From Microbacterium sp. JZ31 (lineage in GTDB: Bacteria; Actinomycetota; Actinomycetes; Actinomycetales; Microbacteriaceae), in contig NZ_CP017661.1 in NCBI RefSeq assembly GCF_016805985.1, positions 1,054,001 through 1,118,000 of the forward strand: 64,000 bases of DNA. The letters run 5' to 3'. The notes under the pieces are model-generated. The model was not told the origin of the DNA and searched no databases. It was given only the letters and a program-made list of their open reading frames with translations. The translations under genes and the position numbers were made by a program. Positions 8,056-15,712 of the stretch are shown here, piece after piece. Every line of letters begins with the position of its first letter. Position 1 is the first letter of the stretch.

Positions 8056-9492
8056 ATGAAGCGGTCGCGATTCGAGAGGTTCGCGGGGCTCGGCATCCTC
8101 GCGGTGACGCTGTGCGCCGCAGGTGTCCTGTGGTGGGTGCTCGCCGCGACCGATCCGCGGCCGTTCTGGCAGCCGCGCACGCTCGAGCTGGGAGCGTGGT
8201 CCATCCGCTACGACCCGCATGCGCCGGCCGTGGCGCTGATCGTCGCGGCGATCGCCGTCGCGCTGATCGCCGGGGCGGGCATCGCGGTCTACGAGGACGC
8301 CGTCCTGAAGCGCTCGCGCCGCACGGCGCCCCGGGTCGCCGCGCGACCGCTGGCACCGCGCCGGATCATGGCCGACACCCGCGGCGTGTTCGCCGGCGAG
8401 GTGACGATCACCGTGCTCATCCCCGCACACGACGAGGAGGCGAGCCTGCCCGCGACGATCGCGTCGCTCCGGGCGCAGTCGACGCCGCCCGAGCGGATCG
8501 TCGTCGTGGCCGACAACTGCTCCGACCGCACCGTCGAGGTGGCTCGTGCCGCCGGCGTGGAGGTGTGGGAGACGATCGACAACGACCGGAAGAAGGCCGG
8601 CGCCCTCAATCAGGCCCTGCGCCGGGTCCTCCTGACCCTCGGGGACAACGACGCCGTCATGGTGATGGACGCCGACACGCGGCTCGCGTCGGCCGCGTTT
8701 CTCGCCACCGCGCGCCAGCGCATGACCGCCGACCGCGCGCTCATGGCCGTGGGCGGCCTGTTCCTGGGCGAGCCGGGGCACGGCGTGCTGGGGATGCTGC
8801 AGCGCAACGAGTACGCGCGGTACACGCGCGAGATCGAGCGTCGCCGCGGCAAGGTGTTCGTGCTGACGGGCACGGCGTCTGTGTTCCGCCCGGCGGCGCT
8901 GCGCGCCGTCGCCGCGTCGCGGGGAACGCTGCTGCCGGGCACGAACGGCGACGTGTACGACACCGCGGCGCTGACGGAGGACAACGAGCTCACCATCGCG
9001 ATCAAGAGCCTGGGCGGACTGATCACCTCGCCGCGGGAGTGCACCGTCATCACGGAGCTCATGCCCACGTGGACAATGCTGTGGAAGCAGCGCCTGCGCT
9101 GGCAGCGCGGCGCGATCGAGAACCTCGCGGCCTACGGCGTCACCCCGACGACCGTGCGCTACTGGGCGCAGCAGATCGGCATCGGCTACTCGGTCATCGC
9201 GCTCAGCGCGTACTTCCTGCTCCTCGCGCTGATGGTGGTGGCGATGGACGAGTGGGTCTGGTTCCCGTTCTGGGCCGGGCTGGGGGCGATCTTCGCCGTC
9301 GAGCGGATCGTGACGGTGTGGCGTGCGGGATGGAGGGGCAGGCTGCTCGCGGCGCTCGTGCTGCCCGAGCTCGTGTTCGACCTGTTCCTGGACATCGTGT
9401 TCGTCAAGGGCATCATCGACATGGTGTTCCGACGCGAGGCGACGTGGTCGCACCTGAGCGCGCGACGGGCGACCGAGGAGGTGACCGCATGA
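8056..9492 (+). CDS. family 2 membrane glycosyltransferase (BcsA/HasA-like)
   Basis: A 478-aa processive-type glycosyltransferase. One to two N-terminal helices (LGILAVTLCAAGVLWWVLA; AVALIVAAIAVALIAGAGIA) precede a GT-A domain starting VTITVLIPAHDEEASLPATI. Metal-binding DAD lies in VMVMDADTRLAS, the TED motif in ALTEDNELTIAI, and the polymerase-type QxxRW as KQRLRWQRG. Three or more C-terminal helices follow. These motifs mark cellulose/hyaluronan/poly-GlcNAc synthase-like enzymes that build and extrude a polysaccharide; the sugar is unknown. Ribosome site GGGGAGAGGA. Its stop overlaps the next start (ATGA), so the 72-aa membrane protein is probably a partner. Confidence 0.85.
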   Translation: MKRSRFERFAGLGILAVTLCAAGVLWWVLAATDPRPFWQPRTLELGAWSIRYDPHAPAVALIVAAIAVALIAGAGIAVYEDAVLKRSRRTAPRVAARPLAPRRIMADTRGVFAGEVTITVLIPAHDEEASLPATIASLRAQSTPPERIVVVADNCSDRTVEVARAAGVEVWETIDNDRKKAGALNQALRRVLLTLGDNDAVMVMDADTRLASAAFLATARQRMTADRALMAVGGLFLGEPGHGVLGMLQRNEYARYTREIERRRGKVFVLTGTASVFRPAALRAVAASRGTLLPGTNGDVYDTAALTEDNELTIAIKSLGGLITSPRECTVITELMPTWTMLWKQRLRWQRGAIENLAAYGVTPTTVRYWAQQIGIGYSVIALSAYFLLLALMVVAMDEWVWFPFWAGLGAIFAVERIVTVWRAGWRGRLLAALVLPELVFDLFLDIVFVKGIIDMVFRREATWSHLSARRATEEVTA

Positions 9493-9707
9493 TCCTGGGC
9501 GCGCTCATCGCACCTCGGATGGGATTCCTGCTGCCCGAGTCGATCCTGCACAGCGAGTGGTTCGCGGTCCTAGCCGCGTTCGTCGCGGTCAACACCCTGC
9601 TCTACCTCGCGCTGGCGATTGCGAAGCTGATGCCGAAGCCGCGTCCGCGCCGCGGGCGCGTGGTCCGCAGCGAGACGCGCAGCATCCATCCCGACGGTCC
9701 GGTCTGA
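9489..9707 (+). CDS. small membrane protein coupled to the glycosyltransferase
   Basis: A 72-aa protein whose ATG overlaps the glycosyltransferase stop by 4 nt. One clear transmembrane helix (EWFAVLAAFVAVNTLLYLALAIA) is followed by a strongly basic tail (KLMPKPRPRRGRVVRSETR). Its coupling and size suggest a small accessory subunit of the polysaccharide synthase; this is inference from position only. Confidence 0.65.
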   Translation: MILGALIAPRMGFLLPESILHSEWFAVLAAFVAVNTLLYLALAIAKLMPKPRPRRGRVVRSETRSIHPDGPV

Positions 9708-9735
9708 TCCGCGCGGGCCTTTCCGTGCGGACGGC

Positions 9736-10413
9736 TCAGGCGGCGACGGCGGCGGGCTCGCCGTAGCGGAAGCCCTGGGCGTAGTCGATGCCCGCCTCCG
9801 TGACGACGCGCTCGTGCAGCTCGGTCTCGACGCCCTCGGCGAGCGTCTTGGCGCCCACGCGACGAGACACCGTCACGAACTCGTCGAGGCGGCGACGGGC
9901 GGACCGCCGCTGACACGCCTCCCAGACGACGCTCTTGTCGATCTTCACGATCGCGGGCTGCAGCTTCGGGATCCAATCCAGGCACGCATGCTGCGCGCCG
10001 GCGTCGTCGATCAGCATGAGGGCGCCCAGCTGCGCCACGCGCGAGCGCAGGTCATCTGCGGTCTCGATGCGGGAGGTCTCCGCCAGCTCGAGCCCCCACC
10101 GCCGGCCGGCCGGCAGCGCGCCGTCGATCTCGGGCGCCGTGATCGTGGCAGCCGAGGCGTTGATGGTCACGAGCAGGTGATCGGGCACGATCCGCGCGGC
10201 CGCGACGGCGCTGCGCAGCAGCTCGATCTCGAGCTGGATCAGCCGGCCCGCCTCGGCGGCCTGCGCCAGGTGGGCGGTCGGCGGACGTCCGTCGGCGAAG
10301 CGCGCGAGCGCCTCGTAGCCGATGACCTCCTCCGAACGCACGTCGATGAGCCGCTGGAAGTGGATCTCATGCCCATTTCCTCGCAGCGGCTCCGGCGCCC
10401 TCCAAAACTGCAT
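9736..10413 (-). CDS. stand-alone EAL-domain c-di-GMP phosphodiesterase
   Basis: A 225-aa protein consisting of little more than an EAL domain, which hydrolyses cyclic di-GMP. Visible motifs in order: YEALARF (EAL at residues 34-36), NASAATI (metal Asn), LELAETSR (ExxE-like), LMLIDDAGA (the DD pair), AIVKIDKSVV (catalytic Lys), LAEGVETE (Glu) and YAQGFRYG (Gln). All expected metal and catalytic positions appear present, so activity is likely. No membrane or sensory segment is seen. Divergent from the double-GGDEF gene, suggesting that the two balance the same pool. The start at ATG 10413 is preceded by a GAGAGCGAGA site. Confidence 0.85.
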   Translation of the reverse strand: MQFWRAPEPLRGNGHEIHFQRLIDVRSEEVIGYEALARFADGRPPTAHLAQAAEAGRLIQLEIELLRSAVAAARIVPDHLLVTINASAATITAPEIDGALPAGRRWGLELAETSRIETADDLRSRVAQLGALMLIDDAGAQHACLDWIPKLQPAIVKIDKSVVWEACQRRSARRRLDEFVTVSRRVGAKTLAEGVETELHERVVTEAGIDYAQGFRYGEPAAVAA

Positions 10414-10441
10414 GATCTCGCTCTCGTCGTGCTCTCCAGCG

Positions 10442-10447
10442 ACTCTA
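10442..10447 (-). promoter_or_regulatory. -10 box of the EAL gene
   Basis: On the minus strand this reads TAGAGT, about 30 nt before the ATG, inside the palindrome CGACTCTAGTCG. Confidence 0.4.
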
Positions 10448-10509
10448 GTCGTCCGGCGACGGCGCGTCGATCCGATGCCCGGGGTGGCGTCGACGGCGGT
10501 CGCGTCCGC

Positions 10510-10515
10510 TAGTCT
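10510..10515 (+). promoter_or_regulatory. -10 box of the double-GGDEF gene
   Basis: TAGTCT here predicts a transcript start near 10522, just before the palindrome array, leaving a 5' leader of about 120 nt. Confidence 0.4.
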
Positions 10516-10530
10516 GTGCGAGTCGCTGAT

Positions 10531-10621
10531 CGGCTACCCGAGCCGTGAAGGCGATTGTCGGCTACCCGAGCCGACGCAACGCCGGCTGCCCGAGCCGGCG
10601 CAACGCCGGCTGCCCGAGCCG
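10531..10621 (+). repeat. array of four palindromic CGGCTnCCCGAGCCG repeats
   Basis: Copies lie at 10531-10545, 10559-10573, 10583-10597 and 10607-10621; the last three have an exact 24-bp period with spacer ACGCAACGC or close. Each copy is an inverted repeat (CGGCT/AGCCG, extended to GCCGGCT/AGCCGGC in the last two) that could fold as a small hairpin in RNA or act as an operator in DNA. The array sits in the predicted 5' leader of the diguanylate cyclase gene. Confidence 0.85.
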
Positions 10622-10641
10622 GTGCACCCTGGAGACAACGC

Positions 10642-12708
10642 ATGTCGCGCTCAGTCGACCATGCCCTCGGCGCTGCCGTGGGCTCGATCCGGCGCGCCCG
10701 CGGCCAGGAGCAGGGCCGCCGCCTGCCGCGGCAGTCCAGCTTCTCCTTCGCGACGGCCGTCGGCGCGCTGTTCTTCGCCGTGCTCATCGGCGCGCACGTC
10801 CTCGTCCACCGGCACACGCTCGTCGAGACCAGCGCGCAGCTCGCCCAGCTCGCGCTGTGTCTCCTCGGCGGCGCGTGGGCGCTGGCGGCGGGACGGCGGC
10901 TTCCGCGCTGGGCGGGGCTCGTGCTCGTGTGCGGCGTCGGGCTGGGGATCACGGTGGCCCAGATGGCCTCGCCGGACATGGGCGGATTCCTCAGCGGCCT
11001 GTATCTGCTTCCGCTGCTGGCGCTCTATCTCGGCTGGGCCTATCCCGAGCGGACCGCGCGCCTCGGCATCGGCTGCATCCTGCTCGCGTCCATGGCCGCG
11101 GCGGCCGTCAACCCGGCCCTCGGCGGTGTCCTCGGGCCGGTCGGCTGGTCGAGCCTGTACGCAGCCCTGGTCAGCGTCTTCGTGCTCGAGGTGTCGATCG
11201 CGCTGATCCGGGGACTCCGTCACGCCATGAGCACCGATCCGCTCACGGGGGCGCTGAACCGGCGCGGCCTTCGCGCGGAGGCGCGCGGCCGGCGGCAGGG
11301 CGGGCACTGGGTGGTCGTCATCGACCTCGACGGCTTGAAGCCGTTCAACGACCGGAACGGTCATGCCGCCGGCGACATGCTGCTGCGAGAGAGCGTGCGC
11401 GCGTGGCGGAGCGCGCTCGACGACACGGCGCTCATCGGACGCTGGGGCGGCGACGAGTTCGTGATCGTGGTGGAAGCGGATGACGCAGCCGCCGCGCAGG
11501 ACGCCGTGCTCGCGCTGCGCCGCGCCTCCCCGCACCGGTTCAGCGCCGGCATCGCCGAGCTCACTCCCGCCGTGTCGCTGGACAGGGCGTTCCGGCAGGC
11601 CGATCGGCAGCTGTACAGCGACAAGCACCGCACGCCGTCGCGTCCGGCCCGCGTCTTCCCGCCGCGGACGACGGCGGTCCTCACCGCAGTGAGGACGGCC
11701 GCAGGCGCCACGCGTCACCGGCTGGCGACGGGGGTCTGCATCGGTGCCGCGGCGCTGTTCCTGCTCACCGATCTCCCCGAAGTGATCCGCGCGGACGCCG
11801 GGCCGGAATCGGCGGTCTCGCTCGTCGACGTGCTGATCGGTGCTCTGACGATCGCGGTGGCGCTGGCCATGAGAGACCGCTTCCCGTCGTGGGCGGCTCT
11901 GGTGTGGGTGGCGCTGACCGCCGCGACCACGTTCGGTCACCTGGCATGGATGCACTCGCCCGTGCCGCTCGCGGAGGCTCTGCTGGGACTGCAGCTCATC
12001 GCGATGCTGCTCGGATGCCTCTACGCGGCGGGCGTCGCCCGCGCGTTCCTGCTCGTCGTCACCGTGGCCATGGTGACAGGCATGATCGCGGCCGGCCCGC
12101 GGGCCGGGGACGATCTCGTCCACGTCCCCGTCGTCGTCGGCATCCCCGCCTCGTGGTTCCTCCTCGAGGTGGTGCTGGCCGTGCGACTGCGGATGCGCCG
12201 GCTCGCGGAGGTGGACGAGCTGACCGGCGCCCTGAACAGGCTGGGTTTCCAGGACCGTCTGGCTCGTATGGTGCGACGAGCTCATCGGCGTGGCACGGCG
12301 CTGACCGTGGTCGCCATCGACTTCGACGACTTCAAGCTGCTCAACGACGAGTACGGCCACCACCACGGCGACCTCGCGCTGCGCACCGCCAGCGCCCGAT
12401 GGCTGAAGCGGCTGCGAGGCGGCGACGCGCTCGCCCGCTTCGGCGGCGACGAGTTCGTGCTGGCGCTGCCCGGGGTCGACCTGGAAGGCGCCGGTGCCGT
12501 GATGCGGCGGCTGCGGCTGCAGGCGGACGAGTCGTGGTCGTGGGGTGCCGCCGCGCTGCGCACGGGGGAGCGTCCCGACGACCTTCTGCTGCGGGCCGAC
12601 CGAGCGCTCTACGCTGCCAAGGCCGGGCGTGCCACGCGCGTCACGGATGCCGGGCGCGGGTCGGACGCCGGCGAGGCGGCCTCCGGTCGGGTCACCCAGA
12701 ACGGGTGA
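10642..12708 (+). CDS. membrane diguanylate cyclase with two GGDEF domains
   Basis: A 688-aa protein built as a duplicated unit: membrane block, GGDEF, membrane block, GGDEF. The first membrane region spans about residues 30-190. GGDEF-1 (STDPLTGALNRRGLRAEARG to IGRWGGDEFVIV, motif at 269-273) has no RxxD inhibitory site. A second membrane block follows from about 360 to 520. GGDEF-2 (DELTGALNRLGFQDRL to ARFGGDEFVLAL, motif at 601-605) has RGGD at the inhibitory-site position. Both keep the catalytic GGDEF and the D-x-LTGALNR helix, so both could make c-di-GMP. The start at ATG 10642 follows CTGGAGA. Upstream in-frame TTG codons would add the repeat-encoded ATPAARAG residues, but they lack a ribosome site. 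Confidence 0.85.
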   Translation: MSRSVDHALGAAVGSIRRARGQEQGRRLPRQSSFSFATAVGALFFAVLIGAHVLVHRHTLVETSAQLAQLALCLLGGAWALAAGRRLPRWAGLVLVCGVGLGITVAQMASPDMGGFLSGLYLLPLLALYLGWAYPERTARLGIGCILLASMAAAAVNPALGGVLGPVGWSSLYAALVSVFVLEVSIALIRGLRHAMSTDPLTGALNRRGLRAEARGRRQGGHWVVVIDLDGLKPFNDRNGHAAGDMLLRESVRAWRSALDDTALIGRWGGDEFVIVVEADDAAAAQDAVLALRRASPHRFSAGIAELTPAVSLDRAFRQADRQLYSDKHRTPSRPARVFPPRTTAVLTAVRTAAGATRHRLATGVCIGAAALFLLTDLPEVIRADAGPESAVSLVDVLIGALTIAVALAMRDRFPSWAALVWVALTAATTFGHLAWMHSPVPLAEALLGLQLIAMLLGCLYAAGVARAFLLVVTVAMVTGMIAAGPRAGDDLVHVPVVVGIPASWFLLEVVLAVRLRMRRLAEVDELTGALNRLGFQDRLARMVRRAHRRGTALTVVAIDFDDFKLLNDEYGHHHGDLALRTASARWLKRLRGGDALARFGGDEFVLALPGVDLEGAGAVMRRLRLQADESWSWGAAALRTGERPDDLLLRADRALYAAKAGRATRVTDAGRGSDAGEAASGRVTQNG

Positions 12709-12718
12709 ACGCGGAGCC

Positions 12719-13459
12719 TCAGCCGCCGAGCGAGCCGCTCAGGGGCTCGAGTGCGATGAGCAGCGCCGCGGTCCAGTGGCACAGGAACGCCAGCACCGTG
12801 CAGACATGGAAGATCTCGTGGAAGCCGAAGCGCCCCGGCCACGGGTTGGGACGCTTGACGCCGTAGACGGCGGCACCCGCCGAGTAGAGCAGGCCGCCGA
12901 CGATGACCAGCACCATCATCGCGACGTTGGCGTTCAGGAGGTCGACGAGGTACATCACGGCCGCCCAGCCCAGCAGCAGGTACAGCGCCACGTAGAGCCA
13001 GCGCGGAGCGCCGAGCCAGAACACGCGGAAGAGGATGCCCAGGATCGCGCCGCCCCACACGAGCGTGAGCAGCAGCGAGCCCTTGCCGGGCGGCAGCGCG
13101 AGCACCGCGATCGGCGTGTACGTGCCGGCGATGAGCAGCAGGATGTTCGCGTGATCGATCCGTCGCAGGATCGCCTTGGTCGTCGGATTCCAGTCGAAGC
13201 GGTGATAGACCGCCGAGTTGCCGAACAGCAGCAGCGACGACGCCATGAACACGGCCGACGCCCACTTCGCGGGCGCGCCCTCTGAGAGGCTGATCAGGAC
13301 GATGCCGGCCGCGACCGCCACCGGGAACGTGCCCGCATGGATCCAGCCCCGCCACGTCGGTCTGATCTCGACGTCTGCATCGCGATCGGCTGCGTCCAGC
13401 AGAGGAAGCTGAGGCACACCGTCGGCGGAGGTCGGGTCGTCGTTCGCCGGTTGCGTCAT
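12719..13459 (-). CDS. hemolysin III / PAQR family membrane protein
   Basis: A 246-aa seven-helix protein of the HlyIII/PAQR family. After a polar N-terminus of about 50 residues come the family signature HAGTFPVAVAAGIVLI, then FGNSAVYHRFDW with conserved S-x3-H, RRIDHANILLLIAGTYTPIA with the D-H-x-N/T pair, and near the C-terminus FHEIFHVCTVLAFLCHW with the H-x3-H. These Ser/His/Asp residues are the presumed metal site of the CREST superfamily. True haemolysin activity is not implied. ATG 13459 follows a TACGCT -10 box by 6 nt (leaderless). Convergent with the GGDEF gene, 10 bp apart. Confidence 0.88.
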   Translation of the reverse strand: MTQPANDDPTSADGVPQLPLLDAADRDADVEIRPTWRGWIHAGTFPVAVAAGIVLISLSEGAPAKWASAVFMASSLLLFGNSAVYHRFDWNPTTKAILRRIDHANILLLIAGTYTPIAVLALPPGKGSLLLTLVWGGAILGILFRVFWLGAPRWLYVALYLLLGWAAVMYLVDLLNANVAMMVLVIVGGLLYSAGAAVYGVKRPNPWPGRFGFHEIFHVCTVLAFLCHWTAALLIALEPLSGSLGG

Positions 13460-13465
13460 GTTCTG

Positions 13466-13471
13466 AGCGTA
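13466..13471 (-). promoter_or_regulatory. -10 box (TACGCT), leaderless hemolysin III gene
   Basis: Minus-strand TACGCT, then 6 nt, then the ATG at 13459. The same box and spacing precede glpX. Confidence 0.45.
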
Positions 13472-13547
13472 CGGGCCGGTCCATGCCGACGGCGGCACGA
13501 ACCCGCGTCGAGGGACGGCCTCGCACGGGACATCCGAGCTCGCGGAG

Positions 13548-13553
13548 TACCGT
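13548..13553 (+). promoter_or_regulatory. -10 box (TACCGT), leaderless uppS
   Basis: TACCGT is followed by 6 nt and the GTG at 13560. Confidence 0.45.
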
Positions 13554-13559
13554 ATTGCC

Positions 13560-14345
13560 GTGCGTATCTTGCGTCCGGCCGAGGGCCGCGGCCCGCTGTA
13601 CCGGTTGTACAGCTCCCGGCTGCGGCGTCAGATCAACCCGGAGAGCGTGCCGCACCACGTCGCGATGGTGATCGACGGCAACCGCCGGTGGGCGAGGCAG
13701 CTCGGCTACGACTCGGTCGCGCACGGCTACCGCGCCGGCGCGGCGAAGATCATGGAGTTCCTGGGCTGGTGCGACGAGCTGGGGGTCAAGGTCGTCACGC
13801 TCTACCTGCTCTCGAACGACAACCTGCGAAAGCGCGACTCGACCGAGCTCGCCGACCTGATCGACATCATCGCCGACCTGGCGGGCGACCTCGCGGCCAG
13901 CGGCGACTGGCGCGTGCACCACGCGGGGCGCCCGGAGGGGCTCCCCGAGACGCTCGCCACGGCGCTGCGGCAGGCGCAGGAGCGCACCCGCACGCACACC
14001 GGCCTGCACGTCAATCTCGCCGTCGGCTACGGCGGGCGCCACGAGATCGTCGACGCGGTGCGCCGCATCATCGTCAAGCACGACGAGAGCGGCGGCACGC
14101 TCGAGCAGCTCGCCGAGAACCTCACGCCGGAGGCGATCGGGGAGCACCTCTACACCGGGGGACAGCCGGATCCCGACCTGGTCATCCGCACGAGCGGCGA
14201 GCAGCGACTGAGCGACTTCCTCGTGTGGCAGAGCGCGCACAGCGAGTTCTACTTCGTGGAGGCGCTGGGACCGGACCTCCGGGAGGTCGACTTCCTGCGC
14301 GCCATCCGCGACTACGCCAAGCGCGACCGGCGTTTCGGGGGCTGA
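13560..14345 (+). CDS. uppS: isoprenyl transferase (cis-prenyl diphosphate synthase)
   Basis: A 261-aa Z-type prenyltransferase that extends a short allylic diphosphate with IPP to make the polyprenyl carrier lipid for wall synthesis. It shows the N-terminal catalytic motif VAMVIDGNRRWARQLG (Asp of IDGN binds Mg) and the C-terminal signature DLVIRTSGEQRLSDFLVWQS, followed by SEFYFVE. Actinobacteria often carry two such enzymes of different chain length; which one this is cannot be told. The GTG start at 13560 is 6 nt after TACCGT. The next gene starts 48 bp downstream from its own predicted promoter. Confidence 0.92.
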   Translation: MRILRPAEGRGPLYRLYSSRLRRQINPESVPHHVAMVIDGNRRWARQLGYDSVAHGYRAGAAKIMEFLGWCDELGVKVVTLYLLSNDNLRKRDSTELADLIDIIADLAGDLAASGDWRVHHAGRPEGLPETLATALRQAQERTRTHTGLHVNLAVGYGGRHEIVDAVRRIIVKHDESGGTLEQLAENLTPEAIGEHLYTGGQPDPDLVIRTSGEQRLSDFLVWQSAHSEFYFVEALGPDLREVDFLRAIRDYAKRDRRFGG

Positions 14346-14381
14346 GCCGCACCGGCGCGACGATCGCTGACACCGGCCTGC

Positions 14382-14387
14382 CAGAAT
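14382..14387 (+). promoter_or_regulatory. -10 box (CAGAAT), leaderless aminotransferase gene
   Basis: CAGAAT, 6 nt, GTG at 14394; no ribosome site between. Confidence 0.45.
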
Positions 14388-14393
14388 GGCGGT

Positions 14394-15512
14394 GTGACCA
14401 GCACCATCGACGCGTTCCGCGCCACGTTCGAGGTCGAACCCGGATACCTCGACTGGGCGGCTTTCGGGCCGGTCTCGCCCGCCGTCCGCGATGAGGTCGC
14501 CGCCGACTTCGAGATGCTGAGCACCGGACGCGCGAGCAGCATCGCGCACGTCGCGGCGCAGCAGGACGAGACGTGCGCCCTGATCGCCCGGCTGCTGGGC
14601 GCGGCGACCGACGAGGTCACGCTGCAGCCCTCCGCGACGTACGGGTTGATGCACGCGGTCTACGGACTCTCCGGCGGAGTGCTCGCCTCGCCCGCGGAGT
14701 TCCCCAACATCCCGACCGCGATCACGCGCGCCGCCGACGCCTTCGGGCGGGTGCGCCCGCAATGGCTGACGGCGCCGGACGGCGTGGTGACGCCGGAGGC
14801 GGTCGCGGACGCGCTCGAGGAGGAGACGGCCGCGCTGGTGGTGAGCCACGTCGACTTCCGCACCGGGTACCGCGTCGATCTCGGCGCGCTGCGCGAGGCG
14901 ATCGGGCCGGACCGGCTGCTGATCGTCGACGCCGTGCAGTCGTTCGGCATCGTGGAGGCGGACTGGCAGGTCGCGGACGTCGTGTGCGGTCATGGCTACA
15001 AGTGGCTGCGCGCCGGTCGGGGCACGGGCTTCGCGTGGTTCGGCGCCCGGGCGCGCGCCGCGATCCAGCCCGTCCTGTCCGGGTTCCGCGGAGCCGAGGG
15101 CGGCATGACGGTCGACGCCGTGCCGCCACCCGCCGCCTCTGCGCAGGCGTACACCGTCAGCGGCTCCGACGCGATGCTGCCCGCGCGGCTCGCGGTCGCG
15201 CTCGCCGAGATCGACGGCGTCGGCGTCGCGGCGATCGAGGAGGGACTGGCCGAGCGCACCGCGCGCGTGATCGAGATCGCGCAGCGGCATGACATCCCCG
15301 TCGTGACGCCGCTCGACCCGGCTCGCAGGGCAGGGATCGTCGCGCTCGCGCCCGGCAGTGTCGCGGCGCTCGGCGCGGAGCTCGCCAATCGCGGAGTGAG
15401 CGTCACGACCCGGTCCGGGCTGGTGCGCGTCGCACCGCACGTGGGCACCGACGACGAGACGCTCGGACTGCTCGATGACGCGTGCGCGGCGTTCGCGCAG
15501 CAGCGCGCGTAG
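14394..15512 (+). CDS. class V aminotransferase family protein (PLP-dependent)
   Basis: A 372-aa fold-type I PLP enzyme of the NifS/serine-pyruvate aminotransferase group. YLDWAAFGPVSPAVRDE is the N-terminal substrate loop, SHVDFRTGYRVDL and LIVDAVQSFGIVEADW carry the PLP-binding Asp and Gln region, and GHGYKWLRAGRGTGF holds the Schiff-base lysine. There is no cysteine-desulfurase active-site loop, so an aminotransferase or kynureninase-like role is more likely than sulfur transfer. Substrate unknown. Starts at GTG 14394, leaderless by spacing. Confidence 0.8.
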   Translation: MTSTIDAFRATFEVEPGYLDWAAFGPVSPAVRDEVAADFEMLSTGRASSIAHVAAQQDETCALIARLLGAATDEVTLQPSATYGLMHAVYGLSGGVLASPAEFPNIPTAITRAADAFGRVRPQWLTAPDGVVTPEAVADALEEETAALVVSHVDFRTGYRVDLGALREAIGPDRLLIVDAVQSFGIVEADWQVADVVCGHGYKWLRAGRGTGFAWFGARARAAIQPVLSGFRGAEGGMTVDAVPPPAASAQAYTVSGSDAMLPARLAVALAEIDGVGVAAIEEGLAERTARVIEIAQRHDIPVVTPLDPARRAGIVALAPGSVAALGAELANRGVSVTTRSGLVRVAPHVGTDDETLGLLDDACAAFAQQRA

Positions 15513-15549
15513 ACGCGCGCGGAACGCCGGATCCCGTTCACGAGATCGT

Positions 15550-15573
15550 AACGAACGACACGCCTGTCATTCG
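15550..15573. promoter_or_regulatory. inverted repeat upstream of phoH-like gene
   Basis: ACGAACGACA and TGTCATTCGT form 10-nt arms with one mismatch around a 4-nt centre, about 140 bp before the PhoH start. Could be an operator. The rest of the 200-bp gap shows no recognised riboswitch or antitoxin gene. Confidence 0.35.
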
Positions 15574-15712
15574 TGGCGCTGGCACGCCCGCCGGGCTTAC
15601 CGTGAGCGCATCGGGCAAGGCGCCTGATCGGGTCGGCCATACAGGATCGCGACTCGTGGCCCCCAGGTCGACTCGTTGAAGCCGGGCAAGGTTCCCGGGT
15701 CGGGAGTGGGGC

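Noticed and set aside
10531..10621. CRISPR-like array
   Set aside because: Units are only 15 bp, spacers are near-identical 9-mers, and no cas genes are present.
10555..10641. Upstream TTG start for the double-GGDEF protein
   Set aside because: It would translate the palindrome repeats and lacks a ribosome site; ATG 10642 has CTGGAGA correctly spaced.
15482..15679. 65-aa frame before the PhoH gene as a PhoAT-like antitoxin
   Set aside because: No similarity to the antitoxin, starts inside the aminotransferase gene, and does not overlap the PhoH start.
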